Source of the DNA: Limnanthes douglasii subsp. nivea
Lineage: Eukaryota; Streptophyta; Magnoliopsida; Brassicales; Limnanthaceae
NCBI GenBank assembly: GCA_036936605.1
Contig: JAUPFV010000003.1
Span: 101,689,278-101,753,277 of the forward strand
Length of the DNA stretch: 64,000 bases
Direction of reading: 5' to 3'
Shown here one piece after another: positions 1-10,945 of this stretch; positions within the stretch are counted from its first letter, which is position 1, and each line of letters opens with the position of its first letter. The notes under the pieces are model-generated. The model searched no databases and was not told the origin of the DNA. It saw only the letters and a list, made by a program, of their open reading frames with translations. The position numbers and the translations under genes are program-made.

Positions 1-1228
1 TTTCTTTTAAGATCTTTTTTTGGGTACCATACAAATACCATCCTGATCTCTCACGTTCAAAGAATATTTGAGGATTCTTTCTACTATATATCTTATCGAG
101 ACAATTTATGTTACTAACCAAACTGTTTTGTATCCCAGTTTTCTTAACCCACTCAACCAGTCCGTCTTGCGCATAATATACGGTTGTGAAAAAGATATGA
201 GTGTTGTCAGTACTAAAATCCTGACTATATCTATCGTAGTATCCTTGCCTGCAATAACAAATTCAAAAAAGATTAAACTAAGTAAACAAAACGTAGCTAA
301 AAAAAATAAAACAACTAATAAAACAAACCGCATTATAATCGGTGGCACTATAGATTCGAACCGATGGTTCCACTGGTTAGGATCGGTGGTTCTGAGGCAC
401 TGCACCACTAGTTTAGGGGTGCTGAACCGGTGGTGCAGGTGGGTAGAACCGGCGATGGTGCACCTACAAACCACCGATGCTACCCCTCTGTGGTGTGAAG
501 GTGCACTACTTCCATAATTTTTTTTTCAATTTTTTTTACCTTTTTTGGCGATTGTAGATCCTCCTTGAGCGACCGCAGCTCATCCTCTGTCATTGTAGCT
601 CCTCCCCCGATGAACGTATCTCAGCTAAGAAAATCTTATTCTCGTGTTGATCCACATTTTTTGTCGTGTTTTTTAAACAAACCTTTGTTCAAATATAATG
701 AGTTTATTGTTTTTTTAAGAACAAGTTTATCAAATTGAAAAACAATTTGAATAACAAATTCAGTGTTGAAGAACAAGTTGAAATATTTAAGAACAAATTT
801 AAATGTTGAAAAACTTATTGCAAAAGTTTTAAATTTTTTGATGAGATTAACTATTTATGTTGTATTTGATTTTGAGGGGTTAAAATACTTTTAGTATGTT
901 TTTTTATTGATACAGTTTCGTAAACAAATAAAATTTCATATTAAATTTGATAATGAAAAAGTTAAACATAAATAAAAAATGGATTTTAGAAAATTATGGA
1001 CGAAGTCAAATGAAATTTAGATGAATTTAATTCGCCAATTTCAAATTGCAAACAAATTCATTTACATAAATTGCTTTTAAATTAATAGCAATGTCAATTC
1101 GGTTTGAGGATCATCATATTTTTCTTTTAAAACCGATTTAGGTTAGAACAGACCAATGCAGTTAGAAAAATTATAATGGTTAGAAAAAAGATAGGTTTTT
1201 ATTTTTTTGAGCCACATTCGTGTCTTCT
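1..1228. other. AT-rich flank, no gene recognised
   Basis: No coding sequence is recognisable; the short open frames here look like chance. Positions about 335-515 form a locally GC-richer patch with repeated GGTGGT/CACCAC-type words, which could be the end of an old DNA transposon, but no partner end is visible. The stretch ends at the 9-bp target duplication of the adjoining MULE. Confidence 0.5.
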
Positions 1229-1237
1229 TTTAAATAA

Positions 1238-1257
1238 GGGCCACGCTAGAAAAAAAT
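1238..1257 (+). repeat. Left terminal inverted repeat of MULE-1
   Basis: Twenty bases starting GGGCCACGCTAG match the right end with about two differences. The preceding nine bases (TTTAAATAA) are the target duplication. Confidence 0.88.
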
Positions 1258-1353
1258 CATATTTTTTTGGACGCTACACTTCTGGATCCCACAACCAATT
1301 GATTTATTTCTCACAAAATTTTGGACAAACTTGCCCTCGCCAGAAAAACTAGG

Positions 1354-1360
1354 TATAAAA
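1354..1360 (+). promoter_or_regulatory. TATA box of the left-end MULE gene
   Basis: TATAAAA lies about 115 bp inside the left end. The same AGGTATAAAAGCATTT context occurs in the right end of the fold-back derivative (40105-40124, minus strand), so the promoter is conserved between family members. A canonical 5'UTR intron follows (GTAAG at 1490, TTTTCAG ending 1928). Confidence 0.6.
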
Positions 1361-1929
1361 GCATTTGATAGATCTCTCATCATTTCTCGTCTTTTCCTCT
1401 CAATCTCTCATCAAACCTCTCAAGCACCCAATTTTCACCAAAAATCAAAGCTTGTTTTTTGAAGAATCTGAACCCATAACAATATTTAGGTAAGCCAAAC
1501 AAGCCGTCCATTCTATTTTTTATGATTTTGTTGTGTATTAGGTGTTCGTTAGGAGGTTAGAGTTTCTATTTTTTAAAGATTTTATTTTGGCATGATTTAA
1601 GACGTTGTTTTACTTGATTAATGTTGTAGACTTGTTTGTTATATGTGGTTCCGTCTATTTAGCTTTAATTTTGTTGAAAACGGTGTTGTATGGATAGATC
1701 TAGGGTTTCAGTTTTTGCAGGTGTCTGTCACACGTTGTAAGCTCCCAATTTGGTGTTTGTCGCATACATCGTGCGACCAATATGGGTTTGCGTCGTTGTG
1801 ACTGGCACACAATACTGGGCGCATGCAACCAACAAACATTAGACGTCGCATGCGACTGAGATTATCCAGAGTGCATGTGACTACAGTTTAAAGTATATTT
1901 TTTACAAAAAAATTTCTTCTGTTTTCAGG

Positions 1930-3375
1930 ATGGGTGGTACAAAAATGACTGTGAAGAATCCCCATCGCCACGAGATAGATTATGACACACTGATGCCTAC
2001 GGAGCTTGCCCCTACCAAGGAAGTATCCATGGGTAGCCGTACAAAATGACGCATACGTCATGGTGGTCTAGATGACGATACCATCTATCACGTTGGTTGG
2101 GCTGCTACGGGCATCAATAACGCAAGTTCGTCTTCGCATGATGCACCTGAGGCGATTATGAAGTTTGCTTCAATATTGCCACACATTCTGAGTCTCTATC
2201 ATGATTATACCCTACATGGGGCATTTAGTTTATATCAGGGCGAAGTAAGTTTTTACTCTCAATAACTTTATTATATAACGGGTTCTAAATTTTGTTGGAC
2301 AAATTACTCATTTACGTGTTTGTGCGTTTGATACATATTACAAGAGATAGTTACCTTACAATTCTTCTCGATGTACGACCGTCCCCACAAATAGGACTCC
2401 ATGAGGCAGAATCGAGTACGGGCGAGGGTCATGCAAACTATATTTGGACCTCTTGTCGACGCACTCTCTCATTGGCATACCAACCTGTCGGGTTCTTTTC
2501 ATGGTACGAGCGGTATTTATGGGTTTACAAGGCTACTAGAAGCGTGGATCTTTGATCATTTTAGGCGGTTTTCTGCTCGATTGTTTAGTGATTACGATAT
2601 ATCTTTACCGCATACCTGTCGGTACACGCCAAATAAGATCGGTATTTCGCAGGTTGTACACAAGGAGTTGAGGCACACACTCTCGATGTGCACCGAAGGA
2701 GATGTAAGTAGTATTTTTAAAAATAGAAACGTTATGTTTCTTATTATTAGAATTGTCGTGTTTGTTAACTTTTTCTTTCATTTTCCTTCCGTATGCGTAT
2801 CTATGGAATGAATATCCTTTCCATAACATCACTTGGGTTGAGCTTAGGCTAAAGGCGTTTGATGTTGTTGTGCCACATTACCCAAATTGTGTCACTCGTT
2901 AGATAGGACACATTCAGCTCATGTCGTGCAAGATACGTCCTCCTCCACCAGAAAAGTAAGCAAACAAATGTTCAAAGGTATGCTTGGGATGCTTTGTAGT
3001 GGCAAAACTGGAAGCATCATTTTTTTACCACTGTATGTGTGGCATATGATGGTGGAGAGAACGGTATTAACCCGATGTACCCTATTTGGGTAAAGAAGAA
3101 CATGTTGTATATTGTGACTAACCCTGCTTCGGTTCGTGATGATAAAGGGCCTCAGGTGCACCCTCAGGGTGATGTTGATCCCGAGGGATACAACCAGATC
3201 ATTGAGTTTATACCACGACTACCTACGTTTTCGTACGACGAGTTGTTAGAAGCTGCGACTAAGATGTACATGATTGATGAGAGATACATACGTCGTTGTG
3301 TTGTATGTTATTATGACCGATGGTTTTTATTTGTTCTTTCATTTTTAGGACTTGTATCCATATATTTACGTACTT
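1930..3375 (+). pseudogene. Plant mobile domain (PMD)-like gene of MULE-1, decayed
   Basis: Not clearly expressed any more, but the structure is readable. A 5'UTR intron runs from 1490 (GTAAG) to 1928 (TTTTCAG) and the ATG follows at 1930. The first coding exon ends at a GTAAGT donor at 2245. Further coding segments lie at about 2340-2703 (GTAAGT donor at 2704), about 2780-2955 and about 2965-3310. Segments such as GFTRLLEAWIFDHF, WVELRLKAFDVVVPHYPNC and WQNWKHHFFTTV resemble the aminotransferase-like plant mobile domain (PF10536 type), which is found both in host MAIN/MAIL proteins and in transposons. In-frame stops occur at 2047, 2900 and 2997, with at least one frame change near 2960. The gypsy element has inserted at the 3' part of the gene. 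A cellular role cannot be read from this copy; the family match is by eye. Confidence 0.6.
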
Positions 3376-3381
3376 ATGATT

Positions 3382-3747
3382 TATTTGGTTTATTTTGGGT
3401 TGGGGGTAATTTGGTCAAGTGTTTTAGTAAGTTTGAGGTATTTTGTGTTTAGTGTGAGGAGTAGTGAGATAATTAAGCAACCTGCTTGTATTAAATGTTG
3501 ATCACCCTCATTAATGAGAGTGGTTGTGGTATTTATACTTTTAATTAACAACCCATAGGCTTAACGGGTCAAGTTGTGAAACCGGGTCAAGTTTAAGGAC
3601 TCATTAGTTTTTAAGTAGATTAGCAAATAGCTTAGTTAAAAGGTGTTCACATTTGTCCTGTTCGGATTTTATAGTGGAGTGATATGGTCCAAATGACCCC
3701 TGTCCGGATTAACTGGTAGGTTGTGTCTGTAATATCCGAACTCATCA
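3382..3747 (-). repeat. 3' LTR of gypsy copy 1
   Basis: On the minus strand it begins TGATGAGTTCGGATATTACA at 3747. It matches 12804-13174 along its whole length with scattered substitutions. Confidence 0.9.
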
Positions 3748-3762
3748 GTAGCCCCTTTTTTC
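3748..3762 (-). other. Polypurine tract of gypsy copy 1
   Basis: The minus strand reads GAAAAAAGGGGCTAC directly before the 3' LTR. Copy 2 has AAAAAGAGGGCTAC at the same place (60194-60207). This is the expected plus-strand primer site. Confidence 0.8.
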
Positions 3763-4114
3763 TAAGCCTTGCAAAGTATCTTTGGAAGGGTTAAAAAATT
3801 TACCAAGTCAAAGTCAACATCAATTTCATCTGATCTGCTTATGTTGTCCGATCTAGGAAGTTTATTTTCAATACCAACCCAGTTCGAATTGTGTCAGGAT
3901 TGGTTTTTCTTCCCAGAATTCTAAGAGTTTATTCTTGGATCGTGGGACACGTGTTAGTATTTGGTTTGACCTACCAGCCGTTATTCTTCCTAGATCGGCG
4001 CACCCACTAGGTCTAGAAAGTTACCTAGGTTTTGATTTTTCACACGTTTGCGCAGCCCTTAATCATTGCAAAAAACCCCTTTCAACTTCTCCTTGGTAAC
4101 TGTTGCTTTTTACT

Positions 4115-4128
4115 ATTATATATATAAT
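4115..4128 (+). promoter_or_regulatory. TATA tract of the antisense gene, gypsy copy 1
   Basis: ATTATATATATAAT lies about 90 bp upstream of the ATG at 4214, on the strand opposite to gag-pol. The following leader (about 4148-4213) is conserved in copy 2 on its minus strand, where the TATA tract has become a long AT repeat (59822-59847). Position and conservation suggest a dedicated promoter. Confidence 0.5.
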
Positions 4129-4213
4129 CTTTTACTATTTCATTATCTTCCACACTCAAAGATTTGCTAGAGAGAAATTCATCTTCACCATCAAATTGTT
4201 CTTGTGAGATTAT

Positions 4214-7064
4214 ATGTTCACAGCCAAAACGCTTTGGTTAGAGAGAGCAAGGAAGGTAGAGAGAGAGAATCGTATCTCCGCCGGCCTCCCAGTTTCTCCA
4301 AGCGAGAAAACCAGTCAGCCAACTCAAGACGACGATCAAGGGTCATCCTCCTCCAAAAACCCTAGATTCAAACCGCTTTCATTTAAACCAAACCTTTCAC
4401 CCCTCCCTTCTGGCTCTTCTGTACAACAGTATCAACACCCTGCCTCTAAGGAAAAATCCGTTTCAAACACCAGAAAACCTTCACCATTCATAGCTATAGG
4501 CTTTGACATAGAAAAGTCTCCGGAGAAGATAACCCCTCACCGGACGACTCGCCAAACCAAAACCCAGTCCACACCATCACTGTCAAAACCCTCCGGATCG
4601 GAGGTAGCTAAAGCAGCTTCGCGGGCCAAGCCCTCCGGATCACAACCCCTGCCAGACATTAGGCCTCTAGAGGCATCAAGCGCTCAACCACCCAAACAAC
4701 TTTCAGTTCAGGAAACTGAACAACCTTCTTTAAAGACAACTAACAAATGTTCCACAGTGATGGAAGAGATCATAGAAGACAGAATCGAATAGGCCCCCTT
4801 CGAGACCAAGCCATCAGGTCAAATGAGAGATGTTGTTTCTGATAGGAAAGGTAATAGTAAGGTAAAAGTTTGTATAACTCATCCGGACTCGCTTCCGGAG
4901 TGCTTAGAGTATAAGGTAGGCCCTTGCTTCAAACATGTAAGTGTCAAATACTTGTTGGCTTTGCAAAATACCAACTACGTCTACACCCATACTGCTGAGT
5001 TGGGCCGAATCCGAACCAAATGGGGGATTCCGGAGTCTGTAAAGGTAAAGATACCTATTACTCCACAGACCCCTATGGATTTCAAACTGAATGAGGTGGT
5101 AGTGTAGACCGAAGTGCTAAACTAGGGACTCCGGTTCCTTTTAGACCCAGAAATTGTTAAGTACTTCCATTTAGTCAAGCTCTGTCCAAGCCAGTTAAGC
5201 CTTAATGTGTGGTACACACTCCTTGCATGTATCATGGCATCCAGGTTTTCAAAGATCCCTCTTCCGATGGAGCAGTTTGCTGTTGTAGCAAGCTTGTGCA
5301 AGAACCATCAGATTCCATTCTACCACCACAACATGGGAAATGACTTCAAAGTTGTGGATGACTTGTTAGAGTCCAAAAAAACTTGGAGGATACAGTTTCT
5401 ATTCGTTAGTGGACATGGGAAAACAGTAGGAAGATTAAAGCCAATACCAACCCTAGCCTGCTGACTAGTAGGTGGAAAAATATTGGTAACTTTCTTTCCT
5501 CTCCTTGTCCTACAAATTTATCTTCTTAAACTATAAGCTTTCTTATTCTGACTAGTTTGTTACTTCTCTTTAGTTCTACCGAAGGAGTTCACCGACCATT
5601 TGGAGGAAGGGAAAATTACCTATGCAAAACTCAATGCATGGGCTTCAGAATGCTGGGGGGAATGCCTTCCATAATTGCTTTACATCGGGAAATTTTGTGA
5701 GGTCTCACCTGTGGAACACCACATGCCGGAGAAACCTTTCATGAGAAGAGCTAATCACCCCTCCTCCTCCTGATGTGATTCTCAAAAGGACATAAGTCAA
5801 ATATCTCAAGTTGTTCTTACATTCCAGGGCTAAAGCTCCCAGCAAAATGAAGAACAAAAAGAGGAAGGTTGCAACAGAGCTGGCTCAAACAGTTGCATAA
5901 GGGACTGGTTCGGGGAATCAGGGGGCATTGATGCAGCTCTACTAAAAGCAGTAGAAGTTAAAACAGTAAGGGAAGCTGAGGGGTCAAAGAACCCAGCAAA
6001 GCCTCCTAAAAAGGACAGGAAGCGCAGGGCCAACAGTGATGAAAAAGCTGCTAAGAAGAAGAAGGTCACCCTGGGGGAAGAAATAATTTTTTGTCCTTTA
6101 GAGATCCAACCACCACCAGCCCCTGTTGATCCTACTTTGCAAGAGGAGATCCCAACAAACCTTCAGTCCGGAGATATTTCTGGTGGATGGAATAATGAAG
6201 TGGACCTCAGCGCCCTTTAAGATATTGGCTTGTAATGTAATGATTTTGAGAAGGATGATTTCGCAGTTCCTCCAACATGGTGACCTAAAATGGGAAATCA
6301 TTCTCCGTATCCGGAGAACAAGATGTCTTAAGCCACACAATCATCGGTTATATCTGGCCAGTACTTGATCTGGAGAGGCAAGTGAAAAGTCAGACCAACT
6401 TTATCAACTCCCTTACCTCTGAGAAAAATTCTCTGTCAAGCACTCTCCTAAGTGCTAAGCAAAGTATAGAGGATCTAAAGAAGGAGAAAGAGGCACTGAA
6501 GAAGGAGAAAGAGGATGTAGAAACTAAGCTAGCCACATCGGAAGCAGCCAAAACTGAGCTCCAGACTAAGTACTCTGACTTAGAAACTTCCTCTTCACAA
6601 AACCTTACAACATTAAAGGAGGAATTGAAGACTAGGGATGGTGTAATTCAAACCCTAACCAACGAAAAGACTAAGTTAGAGAGAACCGTTTTGGAGATGA
6701 CCAAGGAAAAAGAGGTCCTGAAGAGCCAGTAAGAGCAGACTATCAAGGCATGTATTGAGGAGTATGCTAATGGAGTAATAGACTCCTTAGAAAAAAAAGA
6801 GATAATGGGATCAAGTCTGACATGGTGTTGTTGTTCTATGAGACCTTTTCTAAAAGGACCCTTGGTTCCTTATGGAAGTATGTGGAGTACGAAGACATCC
6901 CATTTCAAACTTTAGCAGATGGTGACAAGCACAACTACTCCATTGGAATAGATTCCACAACCGATGATGAAGAAGGAACATGTGAGAGTTCAAGTGCCGA
7001 ACTCAAAAGCCCTAAAAAAAGTGATAGTGGTGGTGAAGGGACGTCCGAAGGGAACAATCCCTAA
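4214..7064 (+). pseudogene. Antisense spliced gene (aORF) of gypsy copy 1; gypsy-type putative transposase-like protein
   Basis: The gene lies between integrase and the 3' LTR but reads against gag-pol. From the ATG at 4214 come a Ser/Pro-rich basic N-terminus (4214-4789, stop TAG at 4790) and then a conserved domain (about 4823-5464) with RIRTKWGIPESVKVKIPI and YTLLACIMASRFSKIPLP. An 88-nt intron follows (5486-5573, GTAAC...TTTAG); removing it gives an open frame through LPKEFTDHLEEGK. A lysine-rich stretch lies at about 5850-6070, a long coiled coil at 6382-6732 with heptad-like KKEKEALKKEKEDVETK, and an acidic Ser/Glu-rich tail ends at 7064. The central domain resembles the Pfam family 'putative gypsy type transposon' (PF04195) by eye; its biochemical role is unknown. 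Stops at 4790 and 6730 and frameshifts break this copy. Coiled coil and basic stretch suggest a nuclear, self-associating protein (inference). Confidence 0.72.
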
Positions 7065-7518
7065 GGTTTTGTCATGTATTATTTTTTATCTTTTTGAACA
7101 ACCAAAGTCCTTGGATGGCCAAGGCACATTTTGTATTACTGTTCGGTTTAAGTCCCAACAGGTTTAATTTATCAAACTTTCTTTCTGTTTAATACATCAT
7201 GACTAATGTTTAAGTAGCCCCTAGCATTTCAGAAGTATTAAAGTGAGAGTGTTTAATATCTCCAATGACATATATTTAATAGTCATAACCAACTATCAAG
7301 TTTATCCGATCCACTAAACATCCAAGGTATTGAACAAGTAATTTATACTTGAATTGAATTGCAGTAAAATCACTACAAACTTTTGAATAAGGCATTATAT
7401 ATTATTGAAAAAGAAACCGGACACCTCATTAAAACCTCCCCGCGCCACCAGGGTAGGAAAGAGTATACCCCATAATATTTACATTGGTATTTAATAAGTA
7501 AATATTTACATAAAAACT
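7065..7518. other. Spacer between antisense gene and integrase, gypsy copy 1
   Basis: Non-coding. It is conserved with 56557-57024 of copy 2. It includes a CCTCCCCGCGCCACCAGGGT motif (about 7435-7454) just downstream of the integrase stop. A diverged version occurs in the older relic near 48918-48950. It may hold the polyadenylation signals of the two convergent genes. Confidence 0.55.
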
Positions 7519-8697
7519 TTACTCTAAATATAACCTGAGATGTTCAATATTCCATGGGTGCTTCAAAACTCTCCCTTCTTTGTATTGAAGTCTATATGTC
7601 CCAGGTTTGAGCTTTTCACATACCTCGTAGGGGCCTTCCCAGTTCGGAGCCAACTTACCGAACTGCTTCTCCTTGGTATGTAAGAAAATTGTTCTTAACA
7701 CCTTATTTGCAGGTTGAAAATCTCTTCTTTTGACCCTGGAGGCAAATCTACTCCTCATCAAACCTTGGTAGTGAGTTGTTCTTAAGTGTGCTTTAACCCT
7801 TCTTTCTTCTATTAAGTCCAACTGATTCCTAATTGCTATCTCATTAGGTTGTTCGGAATAGCTGTGGACTATGTACGATGGTAAGGTAGCTTCTATGGGG
7901 GTAATTGCATCCATCCCATACACCAAGGAAAAAATAGACTCTTGTGTAGCAGCCCGAGGAGTAGTTCGGTAGGCCCACAACACATCTTGTAAATAGCTTG
8001 GCCACTTCCCCGTAGCACCTTCTAAATTCTTCTTCGATCCAGACAAAATGGTCCTGTTGGCGACTTCAACCTGATTGTTTGCTTGTGAATGGAAAGGAGA
8101 AGAAAAACAATGTTGAATATCTCTCGAAGCACAACAATTTTCCATATCTTTGTTATCAAACTGTGGCCCATTATCTGTAGTAATATTTTGATGGACCCCA
8201 AATCTGTAGCATATATTGGATAAAATAAACTTAATAAAAGCCTTCAATGTGGTCCCTGCCAAGGGGGCTGCCTCTATCCATTTTGAAAAGTAATAAATAT
8301 CAACTATAATCGTTCTGCACCTCCCGGATTCCATAGGTAGAGGTCCAACTAAGTCCATTCCCCATCTGACAAAATGTATTGGCTCAGAAATAGACTCCAT
8401 AGGTACTGCTAGCATATGAATTTTATTGCCATACCTTTGACATTGATCACATTTCTTTACCATTTCTTTAGCATCTGCCATTATAGATGGCCAATAGTAT
8501 CCAGCTAATAAGACTCTCCGGGTTAGCGCCCTGTACCCACAATATGCTGAGCCTTCCCCATCGTGTAGTTCGGACAAAATGACTTGAGATTCTTCAACCC
8601 CCAAACAACGTATGGGAGGTCTACTGAAAGATTTCTTATAAAGAACTCCCCTTATCATAAAAACATCACGTGCTTTGTGTTTAATCTTTCTTGCCAT
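7519..8697 (-). pseudogene. Integrase of gypsy copy 1
   Basis: A single open frame of 392 codons covers most of the integrase, which joins the new DNA copy to the host chromosome. The zinc-binding region has CDQCQRYG for the two cysteines, but the second histidine of the HHCC motif is replaced (GSAYCGYRAL, where copy 2 has GSTHYGYKAL). The catalytic core shows DLVGPLP (first Asp), TDNGPQFDN (second Asp) and NQVEVANRT (Glu). A C-terminal basic domain runs to the stop at 7519 and ends in EHLRLYLE. No chromodomain is visible. The frame is preserved, but the N-terminal finger is probably damaged. It would normally be cut from a pol polyprotein, so the first Met here is not a true start. Confidence 0.85.
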
Positions 8698-8751
8698 AGC
8701 TTTGTCCGAAGGTAAAACCGTATCAGAAATATATTGAAAGAGGGTATATCT

Positions 8752-9000
8752 TCAGTCTTTAGGCTGAATCACATATATGCTCATACTTTCCCCATCTTCT
8801 TTGTTTTGGCTTGGCTGTATGAACGGGCATTCTTGTATGTGAATCCAAGGATAGGACTCAGAATATGCTATAGTTGCTAAAGAGTCTGCCAGCGTATTCT
8901 CCGATCTAGGAATATGCTCATAACAAACACTTTTGAAGTCTGCTGCCACTTATTTCAAGATGAGTAAGTACTTGATCAGCTGCCACTTGGTCATCCTGCT
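8752..9000 (-). pseudogene. Remnant of second (archaeal-type) RNase H, gypsy copy 1
   Basis: Only the C-terminal part remains: VCYEHIPRSENTLADSLA, with the conserved N/AD pattern near the end of RNase H. Compared with copy 2, about 390 nt holding the catalytic first half have been lost. The break joins a segment equivalent to position 54702 of copy 2 to one equivalent to about 55095. Tat-lineage elements are known to carry this extra RNase H between the RT-linked RNase H and integrase. Confidence 0.65.
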
Positions 9001-9607
9001 TGATATATCTTCTTTTTTAAGAACATTCTTTATTGGGAAGGATGTCCAGACAATGATGGAATGAGATCGAAAATACGGCCCCATCTTTCTTGTTGCAATC
9101 ACTAAGGCTACTGCCAACTTTTCAAGCTTTAGATACCTCTTCTCAACATCTAATAAAATTTTCTGATGTAGTATACCGGACGAGGATAATTGTCAACTTC
9201 TCTTACCAGGACTGCACTTATAGCACATTCTGACACAACCAAGTATACATAGAGCGTTTCTCCTTGAACAGGTTTGAAAAGAGTCTTTGGTGAGGATAAG
9301 TGTTTCTTTATCTCAACAAAAGCTTGGTTACACTGTGGAGACCAATTAAAGTCTTTAGCATTCTTCAAGGTTTGGAAAAACGGAGCACATTTATCTGAAG
9401 ACCTTGAAATAAACCGGTTTAAGGCAGCTAACCTTCCCGTGAGCCTTTGGACTTCTTTAACATTCCGAGGAGGATCAATTTCCAATAGGACATTAAGCTG
9501 ATCCGGATCGGGCTGGATACCTTTCTCGCTTATCATATAACCTAGAAAATTTCCAGATTGGATCCCAAACACACATTTTTCTGGATTTAATTTCAAATTC
9601 ACAGTTG
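9001..9607 (-). pseudogene. Connection and RNase H region of gypsy copy 1
   Basis: This continues pol after the RT: NLKLNPEKCVFG, FLGYMISEKGIQPDP and LTGRLAALNRFISR are the classical thumb/connection motifs. Next come the RT-linked RNase H start (ETLYVYLVVSECAISAVLVRE) and its continuation in another frame to about 9001 (RYLKLEKLA). A small deletion at about 9600-9612 changes frame between RT and this segment (copy 2 is open there). A second frame change lies near 9150. Confidence 0.75.
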
Positions 9608-10290
9608 CTAAATAGTAAACGTTTCTTGAAGATCAATTATGTGCAAATCCTCCTCCCGGATTTTAACCATCATGTCATCTATGTATACTTCCATATTTCT
9701 GCCAATCTGATTAGCGAATGTTTTGTTCACCAACCTCTGATAAGTAGCCCCAACATTCTTTAACCCAAAGGGCATCACCTTGTAGCAATGGAGACCTCTG
9801 TCTGTTATAAAGGTAGTGTGATCTTGATCATTCGGATCCACCTGTATCTGTTTGTACCCGGAGAAAGCATCCATGAAGGACAGTAACAATTTTCCAGACG
9901 TAGAGTCTACCAATTGATCTATCCGGAGGACAGGATAGAGATCTTTTGGGCAAGCTCTGTTAAGGTCAGTGAAATCAATGCACAAACGTCATTTTCCGTT
10001 CTTTTTCTTGACTAACATTGGATTGGCAGTCCATAAATGATATTGGGATTCCTTTATATGTCCCATCTTGGTAAGCCGATCAACCTCTTGAAGTATCACA
10101 TTTGTTTTTTGCTTAGAAAAAGCTCTTATTTTTTATACAATAGGTTGAACATCACTCCAGATGGACAACTTGTGTGAGATAACGCTTACGGGTACTCCGG
10201 TTACATCACTATTTCAACAAGCGAATACATGCTGATTGTTTAGCAATAAAGACAATAATTTATTTTTTAATTCTAGTGCCATCTTGGAAC
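9608..10290 (-). pseudogene. Reverse transcriptase of gypsy copy 1
   Basis: Typical Ty3/gypsy RT motifs are present on the minus strand: IDFTDLNRACPKD, FMDAFSGYKQI, FGLKNVGATYQRLVN and the catalytic YIDDMMVK, with both active-site aspartates intact. Upstream (about 9986-10290) a broken frame carries the equivalent of EVDRLTKMGHIKES and the NPMLVKKKNGK segment. A stop codon separates that from the open part. The enzyme copies element RNA into DNA in virus-like particles. The active site survives but the frame is broken on both sides. Confidence 0.85.
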
Positions 10291-10540
10291 CAATCTTGAT
10301 ATTTCTACCCTATGCAAGGGAGTGAGTTTCAACTTCTTCAACTGGTATTATAGCACTAGGAGCCTCTCTAGGGTCATCAATATCACTCTCCCCCTCAGAA
10401 GGCTCCAGTAACTGCTAATCTTCATTAATCCGAACTGCCCCCAAAGTTTTAGGAGCAAAAGTAGTTGCATAGCACTCCCTGGCTATCTTCTGACTACTTC
10501 GGACCACACCTACTTGTCCTTGTACTGCATAGTTTAAACA

Positions 10541-10903
10541 TTAATGGACTATAGATTCCATATCATGCATTCTAGAAATCCAAGACCTCCCAAAAATCAT
10601 ATTGTATGACGTGCGGCAGTCTACCACAACGAATAGTACCTTCACCATCTTTTTAAAAGACCCCTTGCCCAACAACACTTCTTCTTCAAATTCCCCAATT
10701 ACGTCCGCAGAGCTCCTTGTGAAGCCCACAATAGTTCTGTTTGAGTGTTGAATAACAACCAGATTCCTCATTTGTTTATAGGAGCTTAAGAAGAGGATGT
10801 TTGTCGAACTGCTTGTATCGATTAAAATTCGACGTATATAATTGCCTCCAATAGATGCTCCTATAACCACTGCATCTTCATGAGTCCCATCAATATTCCT
10901 CAA
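10541..10903 (-). pseudogene. Aspartic protease region of gypsy copy 1
   Basis: The segment VVIGASIGGNYIRRILIDTSSSTNILF corresponds to a retroelement aspartic protease, which matures the gag-pol polyprotein. The active-site triad expected as DTG or DSG reads DTS here, so the enzyme is probably inactive. Copy 2 keeps DTG. The C-terminal IIFGRSWI-like motif is present as MIFGRSWISR. The frame is open for 120 codons. Confidence 0.7.
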
Positions 10904-10945
10904 ATCATCCTCGTAAAAAACAATGAATGGGAAAGGGGTTTGACA

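Noticed and set aside
2401..2811. Single-exon gene call of 136 codons
   Set aside because: The last third reads through a GTAAGT donor into AT-rich intron sequence; the segment is one exon of the PMD-like gene.
6098..6340. Minus-strand frame of 80 codons
   Set aside because: Shadow of the antisense gene of gypsy copy 1, without any recognisable domain.
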